Translations under genes and position numbers: made by a program | Notes under the pieces: generated by a model | What the model was told of the DNA's origin: nothing | The model's input: the letters and a program-made list of their open reading frames with translations, nothing else | Database searches by the model: none | NCBI GenBank assembly: GCA_045640165.1 | Contig: JAZUEK010000037.1 | Span: 1 to 64,000, forward strand | Reading direction: 5' to 3' | Source of the DNA: RGIG426 sp045640165 | Lineage (GTDB): Bacteria > Bacillota > Clostridia > Oscillospirales > Acutalibacteraceae | DNA: 64,000 nt | Part shown: piece by piece, positions 49,848 through 61,900 of the stretch | How positions within the stretch are numbered: position 1 is the stretch's first letter | How the letters are laid out: every line of letters starts with the position of its first letter

Positions 49848-49885
49848 ACTCTCTCCCCGCCCGCCCAAGCGGGCGGGGAGAGAGT
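49848..49885 (-). terminator. Strong hairpin after the giant pilin gene (terminator or attenuator)
   Basis: Perfect 17-bp GC-rich stem ACTCTCTCCCCGCCCGC / GCGGGCGGGGAGAGAGT with a 4-base loop, about 28 bases after the giant stop codon. The following minus-strand sequence TCCCTTTTGCG gives only a weak T-run. No promoter is evident before the next gene, so it may attenuate and set different levels of the giant pilin and the assembly genes. Confidence 0.75.
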
Positions 49886-49912
49886 ATTTGCTATGGGGTT
49901 AGTTCGCGGGGG

Positions 49913-52900
49913 TTAGGAAATGGTGATGTACGGAATATTCGTATAGATAGCCGATTCAATTACAACCGTAGTAGCACCATTCACAGGCACCGTGTAAGTC
50001 AACGTAACGTTAACGCTGTTTCCACTCGGGGCATTCACATCCGGAACCAGTTCCGTACCGCCGACTTTCACCGTTACAACGTCCGACCAGTTACTAACAC
50101 TTTGCGGCTGATAGTAACCATCATAATGCACCACAACCGTTGCGGTCGATCCGCTGATAGTCACGGACGTACTCGGCGTGATACGGTCACTAGGCAACGC
50201 ACCCATTCCAGTATATTGACCAGTTTTATAGGATGCGTCAATCGTCAGCGTACCGCCGCCAACCGGCTGAGCGTTGAACGTGGCGGAGACCGTCACGTCG
50301 CCTTTCGGCATCGTGAACGTGGTGGACGCGTTGGAAGCATTCGCCACCGTCGCGCCGGTCACGTTCCAGCCGCCGAAGGTGTAACCGGAAGCCGGGGTAG
50401 CGGTCAGGGTGATTTCGTCACCCTCCGCTACATCGGTCGTCTGGCTGGCCGTAATCGTACCGCCGGTCACACTGCCGAGAGTCACTTTGTACTTCGGCGC
50501 TTGCGTGGTCGCCTGCGTCGGCGTGCTGCCACCGCTGGTCACAGAAACATTCGCGATATCACAGTAGCCATCAAGCGTACCGTCAGTCTTACCGATTGTC
50601 AAGGTAACCGTGCCAGTGGAGGTCGCCGTATAGGTCGTCGTGAAGGTAGACGATGCCCCGCCCTCCATCTGTCCAAGAGAAGTTCCGCCCAAGGTGACCG
50701 GAACATGGAGTCCAGACTTCTCGCCGTCATAGTTAATCGTGACAGTATAGGTCGTACCAGCGACAACCGAGATATCCTGATTGATATTACCATCTTTCCA
50801 CTTCGGCAACCGCGCCTTGCCACCTTCAATCGCGGCATTACCGGTAAACGTCCAATCAGTCGTACCGTTTGCGAAGTTGCCGTTCTTGATGAGGTTGCCC
50901 GTCACCGGCGGCTGCGTCGGATCGGTCACAATCGGCTCGGTCGGCGTATCACCGCCCGCCGTGTTGTCAATAAGAGAGATGTTGTCAATGGTAAAGTCGA
51001 TATCACTGCCGCCAATCTTCACAACATCCATACCAGACACAGCCTCAAAGGTTACCGAATAGTGACCTGCCAAATCCGTCTTGAACTTATCGTTCGTACT
51101 GCTATTCACATACAGCGTTGCAGCAGAACCTTTAGTCATAGTAATGTCGCAAGAGAATGTGTAACTATGACCCACGATAAAGTTGACAGCTTGCGAAATA
51201 CCGTATTTGTCACCGGAGTTATGACCATCCGAAATCGATGCCACGCCACCCGTAACCTCAAAGGTGGTGCAAGCTTTCTCCCAATCAGCTGTGCCGTTCG
51301 AGAAGTCGCCGTTCTTGATGAGATTGCCATCCGTCGGCGTCGGCTCGGTTGCGGCCGTCTCAAACTTCGCCTTGATGCTCACGTTGTTGTACGGCATCGT
51401 AAAGACCAACGGGTTATCCGTGTTATTCTGATCATCATCCACCAGATACAAGTAATTGGTACCGTCGCCGTCAAGCTCCCAACCGACGAAGGTCTTGCCA
51501 CTCTGCGTTGCCGGGGTAACAGTCACTGTCTTTCCGTAAGTACCGGAAGTCGGTTCTGCCGTACCGCCGTCCACCGTCACGGTGTAGGTGGCATCCTTAT
51601 CGCCTTGATTAATGCTCGCAATCGGATCGGTCGTGTAGTTGTAAATCGCAAGTGTGCATTTCACTTCGCTAATACCCGGGACCGCGGAAGCGTTTGTATA
51701 GGTCACCGTGATGTCGCCGCTCAAATTCGACTTCGAATAGAATTCGAGTTTGATATCGTCCGCATAAGCGGTCGTCGCACCACTCAGCGTCGTCGCGGCG
51801 CGGCGAGCGTTACCGAACTTACCGCCGGTCTTCTCGAAGGTGACTTTCAGATACTGATTCGTGCCAATCGAATGGCTCGAAAGGAATTCGTTGAGCGTCT
51901 GAGTCGTCGTACCCGTGCTACCGGAGATGTTGGAACCGACCGTCATGGTCGCCACACCATTCGCATCACGGTTAACCGTGGACACGCTGTTCGACGTCCA
52001 GGACGCCACCGCCGTGGTGGGATCCGCCTTATAGGTAGCGGTCACCGTCACAGCTTTCGCCGGCATCGTGAAGGATGCATTGGTCGCGGAAGTGGCGCTG
52101 GTAATCGTTACATCGCTACTGGTCCATTTATCGAACGTCCATCCAGGGTTCGCCGTAGCGGTCAAGGTGACGGTATCTTGGTAAGTCGCTTTAGCGACGC
52201 TGGCCGAAGCCGTACCCATCGTCGTGTCGTTGGACACCGTGATATCGTAGCTCTGCTGGTTGAACGTGGCGGAAACAGTGACATCCGCCGCCGGCACGGT
52301 CAACGTAGCCGGGTTGGCATTCGTGCTGTTCAGCGTACCGCCGGAGACCGACCAACCGGTGAACACGTAGCCGGTGTTCGGGATAGCGGTCAAGGTCACG
52401 GTATCGCCGTAGTTGGCGGTGGCCGAAGCCGCGTTGTTCACCTTGATCGTACCGTTCTGAACCGCATTGCAGGTCACGGTGTAGTTCACTTGCACGAAGG
52501 TCGCGGTCACCGTCACGGCTTTTGCCGGCATCGTGAAGGTTGCACCGTCCGCAGAAGAAGCGTTGGTGATCGTCACATCGCTACTGGTCCACTTGTCGAA
52601 CTTATAGCCCGGTTCCGGATCGTTCGCCGTAATGGAGACAGTCGTGCCCGCGACAAACTGCGTCGTGCCGCCGTCCACCGTACCTTTTTCAACGGTGACG
52701 CCGTAGGTCGGAACAACAGTCTCCTCGAAGTTCGCGGTGATTGCGACGTCGCCCGTGATGTTGGAAATCGTGGTGGTTGCGCTGCTCGCATTCGCCACCG
52801 TCGCACCGGTCACGGTCCAACTGCTGAAGGTGTAACCGTCGTTCGGGGTAGCCGTAAGCGTAACCTCGTCGCCAACGTTGACCACAGTGGTCTCGACGTT

Positions 52901-55900
52901 GTTACGAAGTACTTTCACAGTACCGGCCGCCGAAGTCGGATTCACAGTCACCGTCACGGTGTAATCAATCTTGTTAATGACCGCTCTCACCGTTACATCA
53001 GACGCCGGCATGGTGAAGCTGGCGCCAGACGGAGAAATGGCGTTGGTAATCGTAACGTCAGACGGCGAAACGATTTCCCAGTGATCAAACGTTTGACCCA
53101 CTTGCACCACAGGATTGCTCAAGGTGACCGAGGCGCCCATTTTCGCTTTGGACAGATTTGCTGCGCCGTTTTGGACGGTAATCGAATACTCAATGTCCTC
53201 GAAAATGCCTTCGATATAAACGTCTTTGTCGCCCATCACAAAGGTATTGTCCGCATTCACGGTCACATCGCCGGAAATCACATTCCAGTGATCGAATTTT
53301 TTGCCGGCAGACGGTGTACCAGGCGTCAAATGAACCGTGACGCCTTGTTCAGCGGACGTCGCATCGGCAGTACCGCCGGTAACCGTGATACTATGAACCG
53401 TGTCATCCGAATCACCGCCGGACGGGATGTGATCGCCCTTGACCAGGATGAAGTTGTCGATGACAGCCGTCTCCAAATCGTTGGATTCTCCGGCCACTTC
53501 AACGAAAATCTTGAAGTTCGTCAAATCCGAAGGAGTGGTAAACGTAATGTTACCGGTAGAAGTCAGAATCTCACTGTTGTTATTGTCTTTCTTGATTCTG
53601 ACCGTGATCTTATCATTGGCGCTTCCCGACGTGGTCATATCCACGTGCAACGTGTATTCGGTCTTCGTTTCGAGAGGTTCGGTGAAGCTTGCAATGAGTT
53701 TCGGCGCGCGGTATGTCGGAATCGCAACATTCAGCTTACCGCCGGAAACGGTAAAGAATCCTGCATACTCACCGGATGCGGCAGGCTCTTGCGTCCAGCC
53801 AGTCATACCATTCGCAAAGTTGCCGTTCACGATAAGGTTCGTGTAGGTCTCCGGCTCGCTCGTCGCGGACGTCGAAGTCTCGGAGGACGCGCTCGTCGAG
53901 GTCTCGCTCTCGGAAGTCTCGCCACCACCGGTAGAACCGGTATACAGCGTAACCGTAACACGGCCTTGGCCTCCGCCCAGCACCGAAGTCACATCCTGCA
54001 AGGTTGCAAGCAACGTGACTTCCTGATTGCCGTTGAACGTCAAGCCTTTATCCGTTTGGAAGACAATGGTTTTGTCATCCGCTCTGATAGCCGCTTTGTC
54101 AAACATAGCAAAGCATTTACTCTCCAAAGTCGTCTTCGCGGCAACAGCTCCACCAAACGTCGGGTTGTCAGTCAAAGACTCAAACACGATTTCAAGGTAA
54201 GCGTCCGAAGTAAACAACGAAGCATTTTGGACTTTGGTAAGGAAGTTGGACCAGGACATCTCACCGGATTCCTTCGTCTCGACGATGGAATACGAACCAA
54301 CGTTATTCCAATCCACACGCATCGTACCGGTTCCATTAGTCTCAAGGTGACCGCCGGTAATACCTTCCGTCGTCACCCACTGAGCAACCTTCGTGCGGTC
54401 GCCGGACGGAGTGGAAGTCTCAGAGGTCGTAGAAGATTCGGAGGACTCGGAAGTCGTTCCGGCATCTTTATACGTCGCCGCGACCTTCACGTTGGCATTG
54501 CCCATGACAAAGGTGGTCGTCGCGCTGTTCACATCAGCAAGCGTTACGCCGCCTTCGGTGACGGTCCATTTGTCGAACACTTTTCCGTTCGGGGCGGCAT
54601 TCGCGGTCAAAGTGACCGTTGCGCCTGCAATCGCCGAAGTCGACGAAGCAGTACCATCCGTTACCGTAATGGTATGCGACACCGGATCACCGCCGCTCAC
54701 CTCGGTCAAGACGATATCGTCAAACACCGGAGGTACCGTAAAGCTCTGCTCTTTCGGGATGCTGATATAAATCTCGAATTTAGTCAGATCTTCAATGGTG
54801 AAGGTAACCTCAGAACCGGAAGAAGTCAGTTTCGCATAGTCCTGATTTTCCTTGTTGCCCACACCATACCACACGCGCAGATCCACGCCCTTAGACGTAG
54901 TTGCCGTGCCGGGATTCAACGTGCCAATCGACAGTTTGTAGGTCTTGCCGGCCTGCAGATTCGCGTTTTGCACAAAGCTGGCAACAAGTTTACCATCTTT
55001 ATTGCCCTGATAGACCAACTGACCATTTGCGTTCACGGTCCACACATCGGGGTTGACCGCGTCGGTCCAGCCATCAAGACCGCCCTCAAAGTAACCGTTC
55101 TTAATCAGGTTATTGTCTTCGATAATCTCAAATGCATTCGGCGTGATGAAATGGTCGCTGGAAGTATAGCCGGTTCTTTCCGCCCACGCTTCAATCTTAT
55201 AGGTGCCGGGTTCAAGTTGTTCTGTCGTCGTGGCGCCCGTGTACTGCTGCGCCGCTTTCACGACATTACCATCAGCATCGAGGATTTGATACCAAACCGT
55301 CGCATCCGTGGTAGCACAATTGATGTTGAATCTCACACTTCCTCTGAACGGCGAAGTACCATTAACCGTAATCGACGGCGTCTCTACTGTCGGACGCTGC
55401 GTAACGTTAAACGTAATCGTGCCAGCTGTCAGTTTCTGACCAAATGCGGTCGCGGAAGCCGGCACCACAAAGGTCACTTTCAGACCGGAAACGTCCTCGG
55501 TCGGCGTACCACTCAAGGTAATCGTCACGCCATCGCTACCATCCGCTCCGATGGTATCAATTCCCATACCGGCCGGCAAAGTGCCTTCGATCCAGTCAGC
55601 CACACTACCGAAATTGCTGGTAAAGGTGGTGTTGGAAATCTTCAAGTTCACCAAGTGCGGGTGACCATCAAGAGCGCTGGTGATAGGTTCACCACGATAG
55701 AACGTACGGTTCAAGTTGTCGCCGACAATCTCGGCTTTCGCCACTTTCGGGCCGATGACAAACGAACCAGCCGTTACAGCCGTACCGCCATTCTTCATCT
55801 TGTCACTCGGAACGGTAACCGTCACCGTGATATTATTGGTCGGAAGAGCGGAAACAGAACCGGTAATATCAAAGCTCAACACACTTCCGTTCACCGTGCG

Positions 55901-58900
55901 CACCGTTGCAGCCAAATCACGAATAGATTCGTCTACACCGAGATGATCAAACCAACCGGTGATGTCATCGCCCACATTGACGCTGGCAAACTCGTCACCG
56001 TTCAAGGTGATCGAACCCACTTTCAAGTTGGGAGTGAAAGTTTCTCCGGCCGCCACGTCGAAATTGTCAAGTTGCAACGTTGCCGTGGTAGTGGTATCCA
56101 GAATTTCAACAAGGATAGAGGTATTCGGCGCCAACGAGCCCGCAACATCCGAGAACGAAACGCCTTTCATATAACCATACGCAGTGGAATCCTCATTCAT
56201 CGACAGCGGACCGTTGATTTGATAAACAATGGTCTTACCATCAGCGCTGACAGAGCGTGCTTTTTCCTGCACGTGATGATTATCCACGCCGAGATAGGTA
56301 TACATATCCACTTTCAAATTCTCCGCCGTCAAGGTGCCGAACGGCGCATCATTGTTGGTCAACGTAATGCGGATATACTGGCTATCCGTAAGAGCGCCAT
56401 TCGCTTGGGCAAAGTCTTGCCATTTCTGGGTCTGACCATCTTTGGTCAAACCATCTTTCTGGTAGCTAAGATCCATATACGACTTGTCGTTAACGGAATC
56501 CGATTTCCACCAGTTCGACACCGTACCGCCGGAAAGTTCTCTCGTCTTTTTCTCCTCAGGCGGCACGTACTGCGTCGGTTCAGGCATCTCGGTAGCAGAC
56601 GGCGAACGATCATAGATGCGTACATCCACAAAGAATTGATCTGCCAAGCCATCTTTGAGAACCTTGTTATCCGTCAAATCGAGCGCATTGCGATAGGTAA
56701 AGAAAGTACGCAGATTCATACTGCCGTACTCAGCAGCCTGCGAACGCTCGAGCGGACCGTAAATCTCATACGTAACCGTACGATTGGCGGTATCAATGCT
56801 CTTCGCTTTGATTTCCGAAAGGATAGTGCCTTCATTATAAGCGTAAGAGTCGCACGTAAAGGTAAAGTCGTCCAGTTCTGCATTCGCAAAGCCTGCCGGA
56901 TAGGTCAACTTAATTTCCATGTACTGGCTCTCGGTCAGCGATTCATGCTGTTTCAAGAATTGCGTCCAGGTAATACCCGTGTCCACATCCTTGCAGGTAC
57001 CGCCAAGGCTGGCGTTACGATACTGGTCTTGACTGGAAGTCTGATAGGTAGGCGCCGACACGTCGCCCACTTGCGGCGAGCGGAACACATCCTGGAGCTT
57101 CGGATCCGACACATCCGCAGGCGTAGAACTACTACTGCTGCTGGACTGACCATTGACTTTCTCCAGTTTCTTCACGCTGACGTTATCCACGTACAACGTG
57201 CCGTTCAAGGTCTTACCGGCAATCGGAGACTCCCATCTGATATACGCGTTGCTATCAAACGTCTTGCCAGCCGCGCCAAAGGTATACAGCACCGGCTGAG
57301 ACCAAACAATTTTACCTTTGTTGTTGCCCTCTTTTTGCACTGCCTGCGCAACAACAACCTCATTGGCATAATAGAAATCATTCGTAATGATGTTGCCGGC
57401 AGCATCTTTGATGGGCTGAACCAAAACCGGCTGAAGTGCCAACGGCGCTTTCTGCTCTGTCCAGCTCTCATACGGATACGCGTTATTGGCATCTTTAATC
57501 GCATCCTGCGCATCCAACGTAAAGGTCGCCTCAACCTGGTAACCCTCACCCGTTTGCAGCGTATCCGGAAGCTTCCACGCACTACCGATATTCATTCTCA
57601 AAGATCCGTCGTCATTAAGAACAACTCTATTGGAGTGCTGTTTTTGACCGTCCGTCGCCGTGCCGGCACCGCACAAGTCGGTAATTTCACCGTTAACTGC
57701 TTTGGAGGAAACCAGAATGTTTTCGGCACCCGCTTCCTCAAAAGTCCACTCTTTCAGGAGTTTAAGCTGCATCGGCTGCTCCTGCGCAGTGGTTCCTGCA
57801 CTACTGCCCGTCGTCGACTTACGCGTAGTGGTATTGGTGGTAGAAGACGTGGTATTCGCGCGGTAGATGTTCACCATCAAACGGTTGATGCGGAACGGAT
57901 CGTCGTTGCCCGGATAGTACTCTGCGTCTTTCTTGTTAAGCGAATCCCACAAAGAGCCATCCTTCAATCCACCTGCAGAGTGATAGTTGACAGCAAACCA
58001 CAACTGCGGATCGTTCTCTTTCATGATGCCGGTATCCGCTACGTCAAACAGGAACTGATACACCTGTCCGTTGGTAAAGTGAATACCCTGCGCCTCATAC
58101 GCCGCATCATTTTCATCGTCCCACACATTCTTAGTGGTATCTTTCAACAACGTATGGATAGCGCACTGGAATTTACCAACAGCTTCATAACGGTCATACT
58201 TAAATTCGGGTTCCACAATAATCTCGATATAGTCGCCCGCTTTTAAGTTGCCGATAGATGCCTGATATTTCATCTCTTTCAGCCAGGCATCCCAGTAATA
58301 ACGGTAGTCGGTGTTATAAGTCGGGTCCACGCAGAAGTCCGCCCAGAACGTACCATTAAAGGCAGTTTCGTTCGAGAAAATCGTACCAGGCGGCAAAATC
58401 CAGTCGCCGAAGTGCGAGAAGCGATGGACATCTTTCCAACCGCTGACCGGATTGCCGTCGCTATCCAAAAGACCGTCTTGGCTCTCGAAGTATTCGTGAG
58501 AATTCACCGTCACCACTGCCGGGAACGGATACCCACCGGCCAAGGTCTGGTCATAAGGCCAGCTATGGTCAAAGTCGGCAATACCAGACGTTCCGCGCAG
58601 CGCATACTCGCCGCCCGAGAACAGTTTCTTCATTTCCGAATAGGTAAGGCCATACGGAACCGTCCTCGTTTCCGTATGCGTGGTTTCAAGGTCATTGCCG
58701 TTCGCATCGGTATCTTTCACCGTGATGCTATACTCCCAATTGCGACCTTTATCCAACAATTTATCGGACAAGTTCCACGTCACGTTGCCATCGCCATCGG
58801 TGGAGCTAACCGCAAAATATCCATCTTCTTGCTTGGTAATAGCATCAACGAAGAAGTGGCTGTGAATAATCTTATCGGTTGCGCCGCCTGCCACGCCATA

Positions 58901-61900
58901 GAATTTAGACGAGTGGGAAGCATTGTTCTCAAACTGGCAATAGTTGTAGCAATCGCACAGCACGCCACCGTTCTGATTGCCCACCAAGCCGGCAATTTGA
59001 GCATTCGTATTTCCGGTAGCATACCCTTTAAGCATACCGCCGGCATAACACATCGCCACAACGCCTTGGTTGTCGCCGGCAAAACCGCCAACGTAAACGT
59101 TGTCGGTCGCCACAGCATCAATAGTCTTGTTAACCGCCGAACAATTCTGCACCTGACCGATAACCGTACCGGCAAGACCGCCCACGTGCGCTCTGTTCGC
59201 CGTGCTTTCGATAACGTAACCTGCCACGGCGCAGTTTTTCACCGTCGTCACGCCCTGCTGCAGATACGCCGACGGGCCCTCGTCACCGGTAGCGCCACCG
59301 GCACTCGCCGCCGCAGTAGTATATTTCACAATGGAGATCGAAGTGCCCTCTTTCGTCCAAGTAGACAGATTTCCGCCGGTCAGTTGGAGATTAAAGTCTT
59401 TCCACGCTTTTTCGCCGGTATCTGCATTCGCGTGGAAATCGGCTTCGTGGAGCGTAAACGTCACCTGACTGCCGTCCTCGTTGATGATGGCATCAGACGT
59501 GTCGAGATAGACCACAACAGGATCCCAAGAGTGGTCTTGGGTTTGATAATACAACCGCGCACTCGTCACACCGGAAAAATCACCGGTCACAGTAACCACG
59601 GTATATTCTTCGTCCGAAGCAGGAATAAGGTTCGGCCACAAATCTCTCCATTGACCGTCCATAGACTGGTCACCGTTAAAGGTAAAGGTTCCCGCCGAAG
59701 AATCCAGCGACGACTTGTTATCTGCCGAGTCGAACCCATTCCGTTTCGCCTCAACAAGCTTACGGTCAGTGGACGTGCCGCCACCGGAAGCCGGCGCCAC
59801 ATACGCGCCATTTTTGACACGACCAACTAACGGTGCTACATCAGTAGCATCGCTGGTACGAATAAATGCCGTTCCGGTCTCTTGGCTCTCCGCCATCAAA
59901 ATGACGTTCTGGACACAGGCGCCGTCAATCACACCGAACAAGCCGGTCGCCGACACACCCGTCGTCTCTTGGCAATAGTCATAAATACGGTTTCCGCCGC
60001 CGTCATACATGCCGGCAAACGGTTTTGCTTCCGTGCCAATCGGCACGTTACGATACGGATTATCGGCTTTTTGACCGGCACCGGACAGATCCAGCGCCAA
60101 GCCGATGTAATTCTTAGTGTATTTGCTGAAATTGACGTGGCACTCCTGCTTAAACACAAAGTTCTTGTCCCAGTACCAATTTATACGGCCCAAAGCATTG
60201 AGCTGACGAGCAGAACGGATAATACTGGCAGACGGCGTCGGCATATCCGCTGCCGTCGGGCAATACCGTTTCTCCGGATTGCTGCCGGGAATCACATCAA
60301 ACGGATGATCCACCTGCTCCGGCTTCGGGTTAATAACCGTTTTCGCAAGCACCGGGTTGTAGTAGAAAGTATAGTTCTCAAACACAGTAGCGCTGTTGTT
60401 ATAGCCACTGAGAATCAGTTTCTGATAATAGGTCGCATTCGTCTGCTTCATCGCATTTTCATAGGCATCAGACATACCTTGCAGGTCATTGGGAAGCGGA
60501 TAGATGAACACGTTCTCACTGACTTTGTTCGAACCGGATGCCAAGACCATATTGCCATTGAAAATCTGCGTCAATTCGCCAAGCGTACCATTGGTGATTT
60601 TTTGGCCGTTTTCACCAATCTGGTACATATCCGTCAGACGATCGGAAGAAAGAATGGCATAGCCATCCTCTACGACCGTGAAATCGCCCTCCCACAAAGA
60701 GTTGTACACCCAAGTGTTCGCGGAATCATTGTCGCCTTTAAGACTGGTGCATACGTCGAAACCGTACGTGCCGTCTTCGTATTTTTCATAATAAACCATA
60801 CAGGTCTGGACAGTGGATTCCACCGGCCAGTCACCGTAGTGAGGAATGGTTTTCTGCGCATCATTCGAATCGACTTGTCCGTCTCCGTTGGTATCTTTGT
60901 TCTCTTTAAGCATCGGGAACGGGAACACGGTCTCACTGATGGTGTAAGGATGCGAATCATCCGCACTGTTGGCATAAGTGCCGTCGTCAGCATTTAACAA
61001 CGCAAAATCGCCGAAAAGACGCGGCTGAGCGCCACTGGGATCCGCATCAAGGCTCTTGTTGTAGCCGTTCATCGTCAAATAGTTGCAAGCAACAAACGTA
61101 GAGTCGGATGCACTACCACCGATTTTACCAACAAAACCATGCACATTATTTTTGGTGCTGTTGATATCGACAACTTTACCATAGGAATTGGCGTTGATGA
61201 AATCGCTATCCTGAGCAGCGCCAACAAAGCCGCCCACATTTTGCGTGCCTTGTACGTCGCCGGTCGCATAGCAGGGCGCTCCCGTCACACCAGTAACCGT
61301 TGCCCCTTTCATGTTACCAACCATACCACCGACACGGCTACCACCAACGGTATCCTCGGAAGTATAGCAACGATTAATAGCGCCACTGTCCATATTACCC
61401 ACAAGACCGCCGACGCTATCTTGACCTTGCACCCAAACGGCGGCATAGGAATCCGCAAACGTACAGCCCTGGGCCTTGCCCACCATACCACCGACGTTGT
61501 TGGACTTTTCGGCATAAATCGAACGATCTCGCAGACGAGAAACGCCCTCAAAATACTTCACGCCCATCGGGTTTTCATCTCTCAGGCGCACTGCGCAGTT
61601 TTGGAACACCGTGCTCGTCGCACTACCGACCAGACCGCCCACGTGATCGCGACCCAACTCGTTATCCGCGGCACGCACTTTCGCATCCACCAAAGTAACG
61701 TTTTTGAAGGTCATGTTCTTCGTCGTAGCAAACAAACCGATATTTGCCGTCGAACCCACAATGTCAAAATCGTACAAACCGAATCCGTTACCATCATAGG
61801 TCGCAGGTATATTTCCGCCCAAATCAATCGGTTTCATCGAAGAAATCGGGTTCTCGAGAGGCGTTCCGGGAACCAGCATTTCCGCATCGGTCCAGTAAAC

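Noticed and set aside
50102..58246. A 2,714-codon open frame on the plus strand, antisense to the giant pilin gene
   Set aside because: It is a shadow of the giant gene: rich in Arg, His, Val and Ile with no domain, no ribosome binding site and no signal, and it arises because the sense gene avoids the codons that would give antisense stops.
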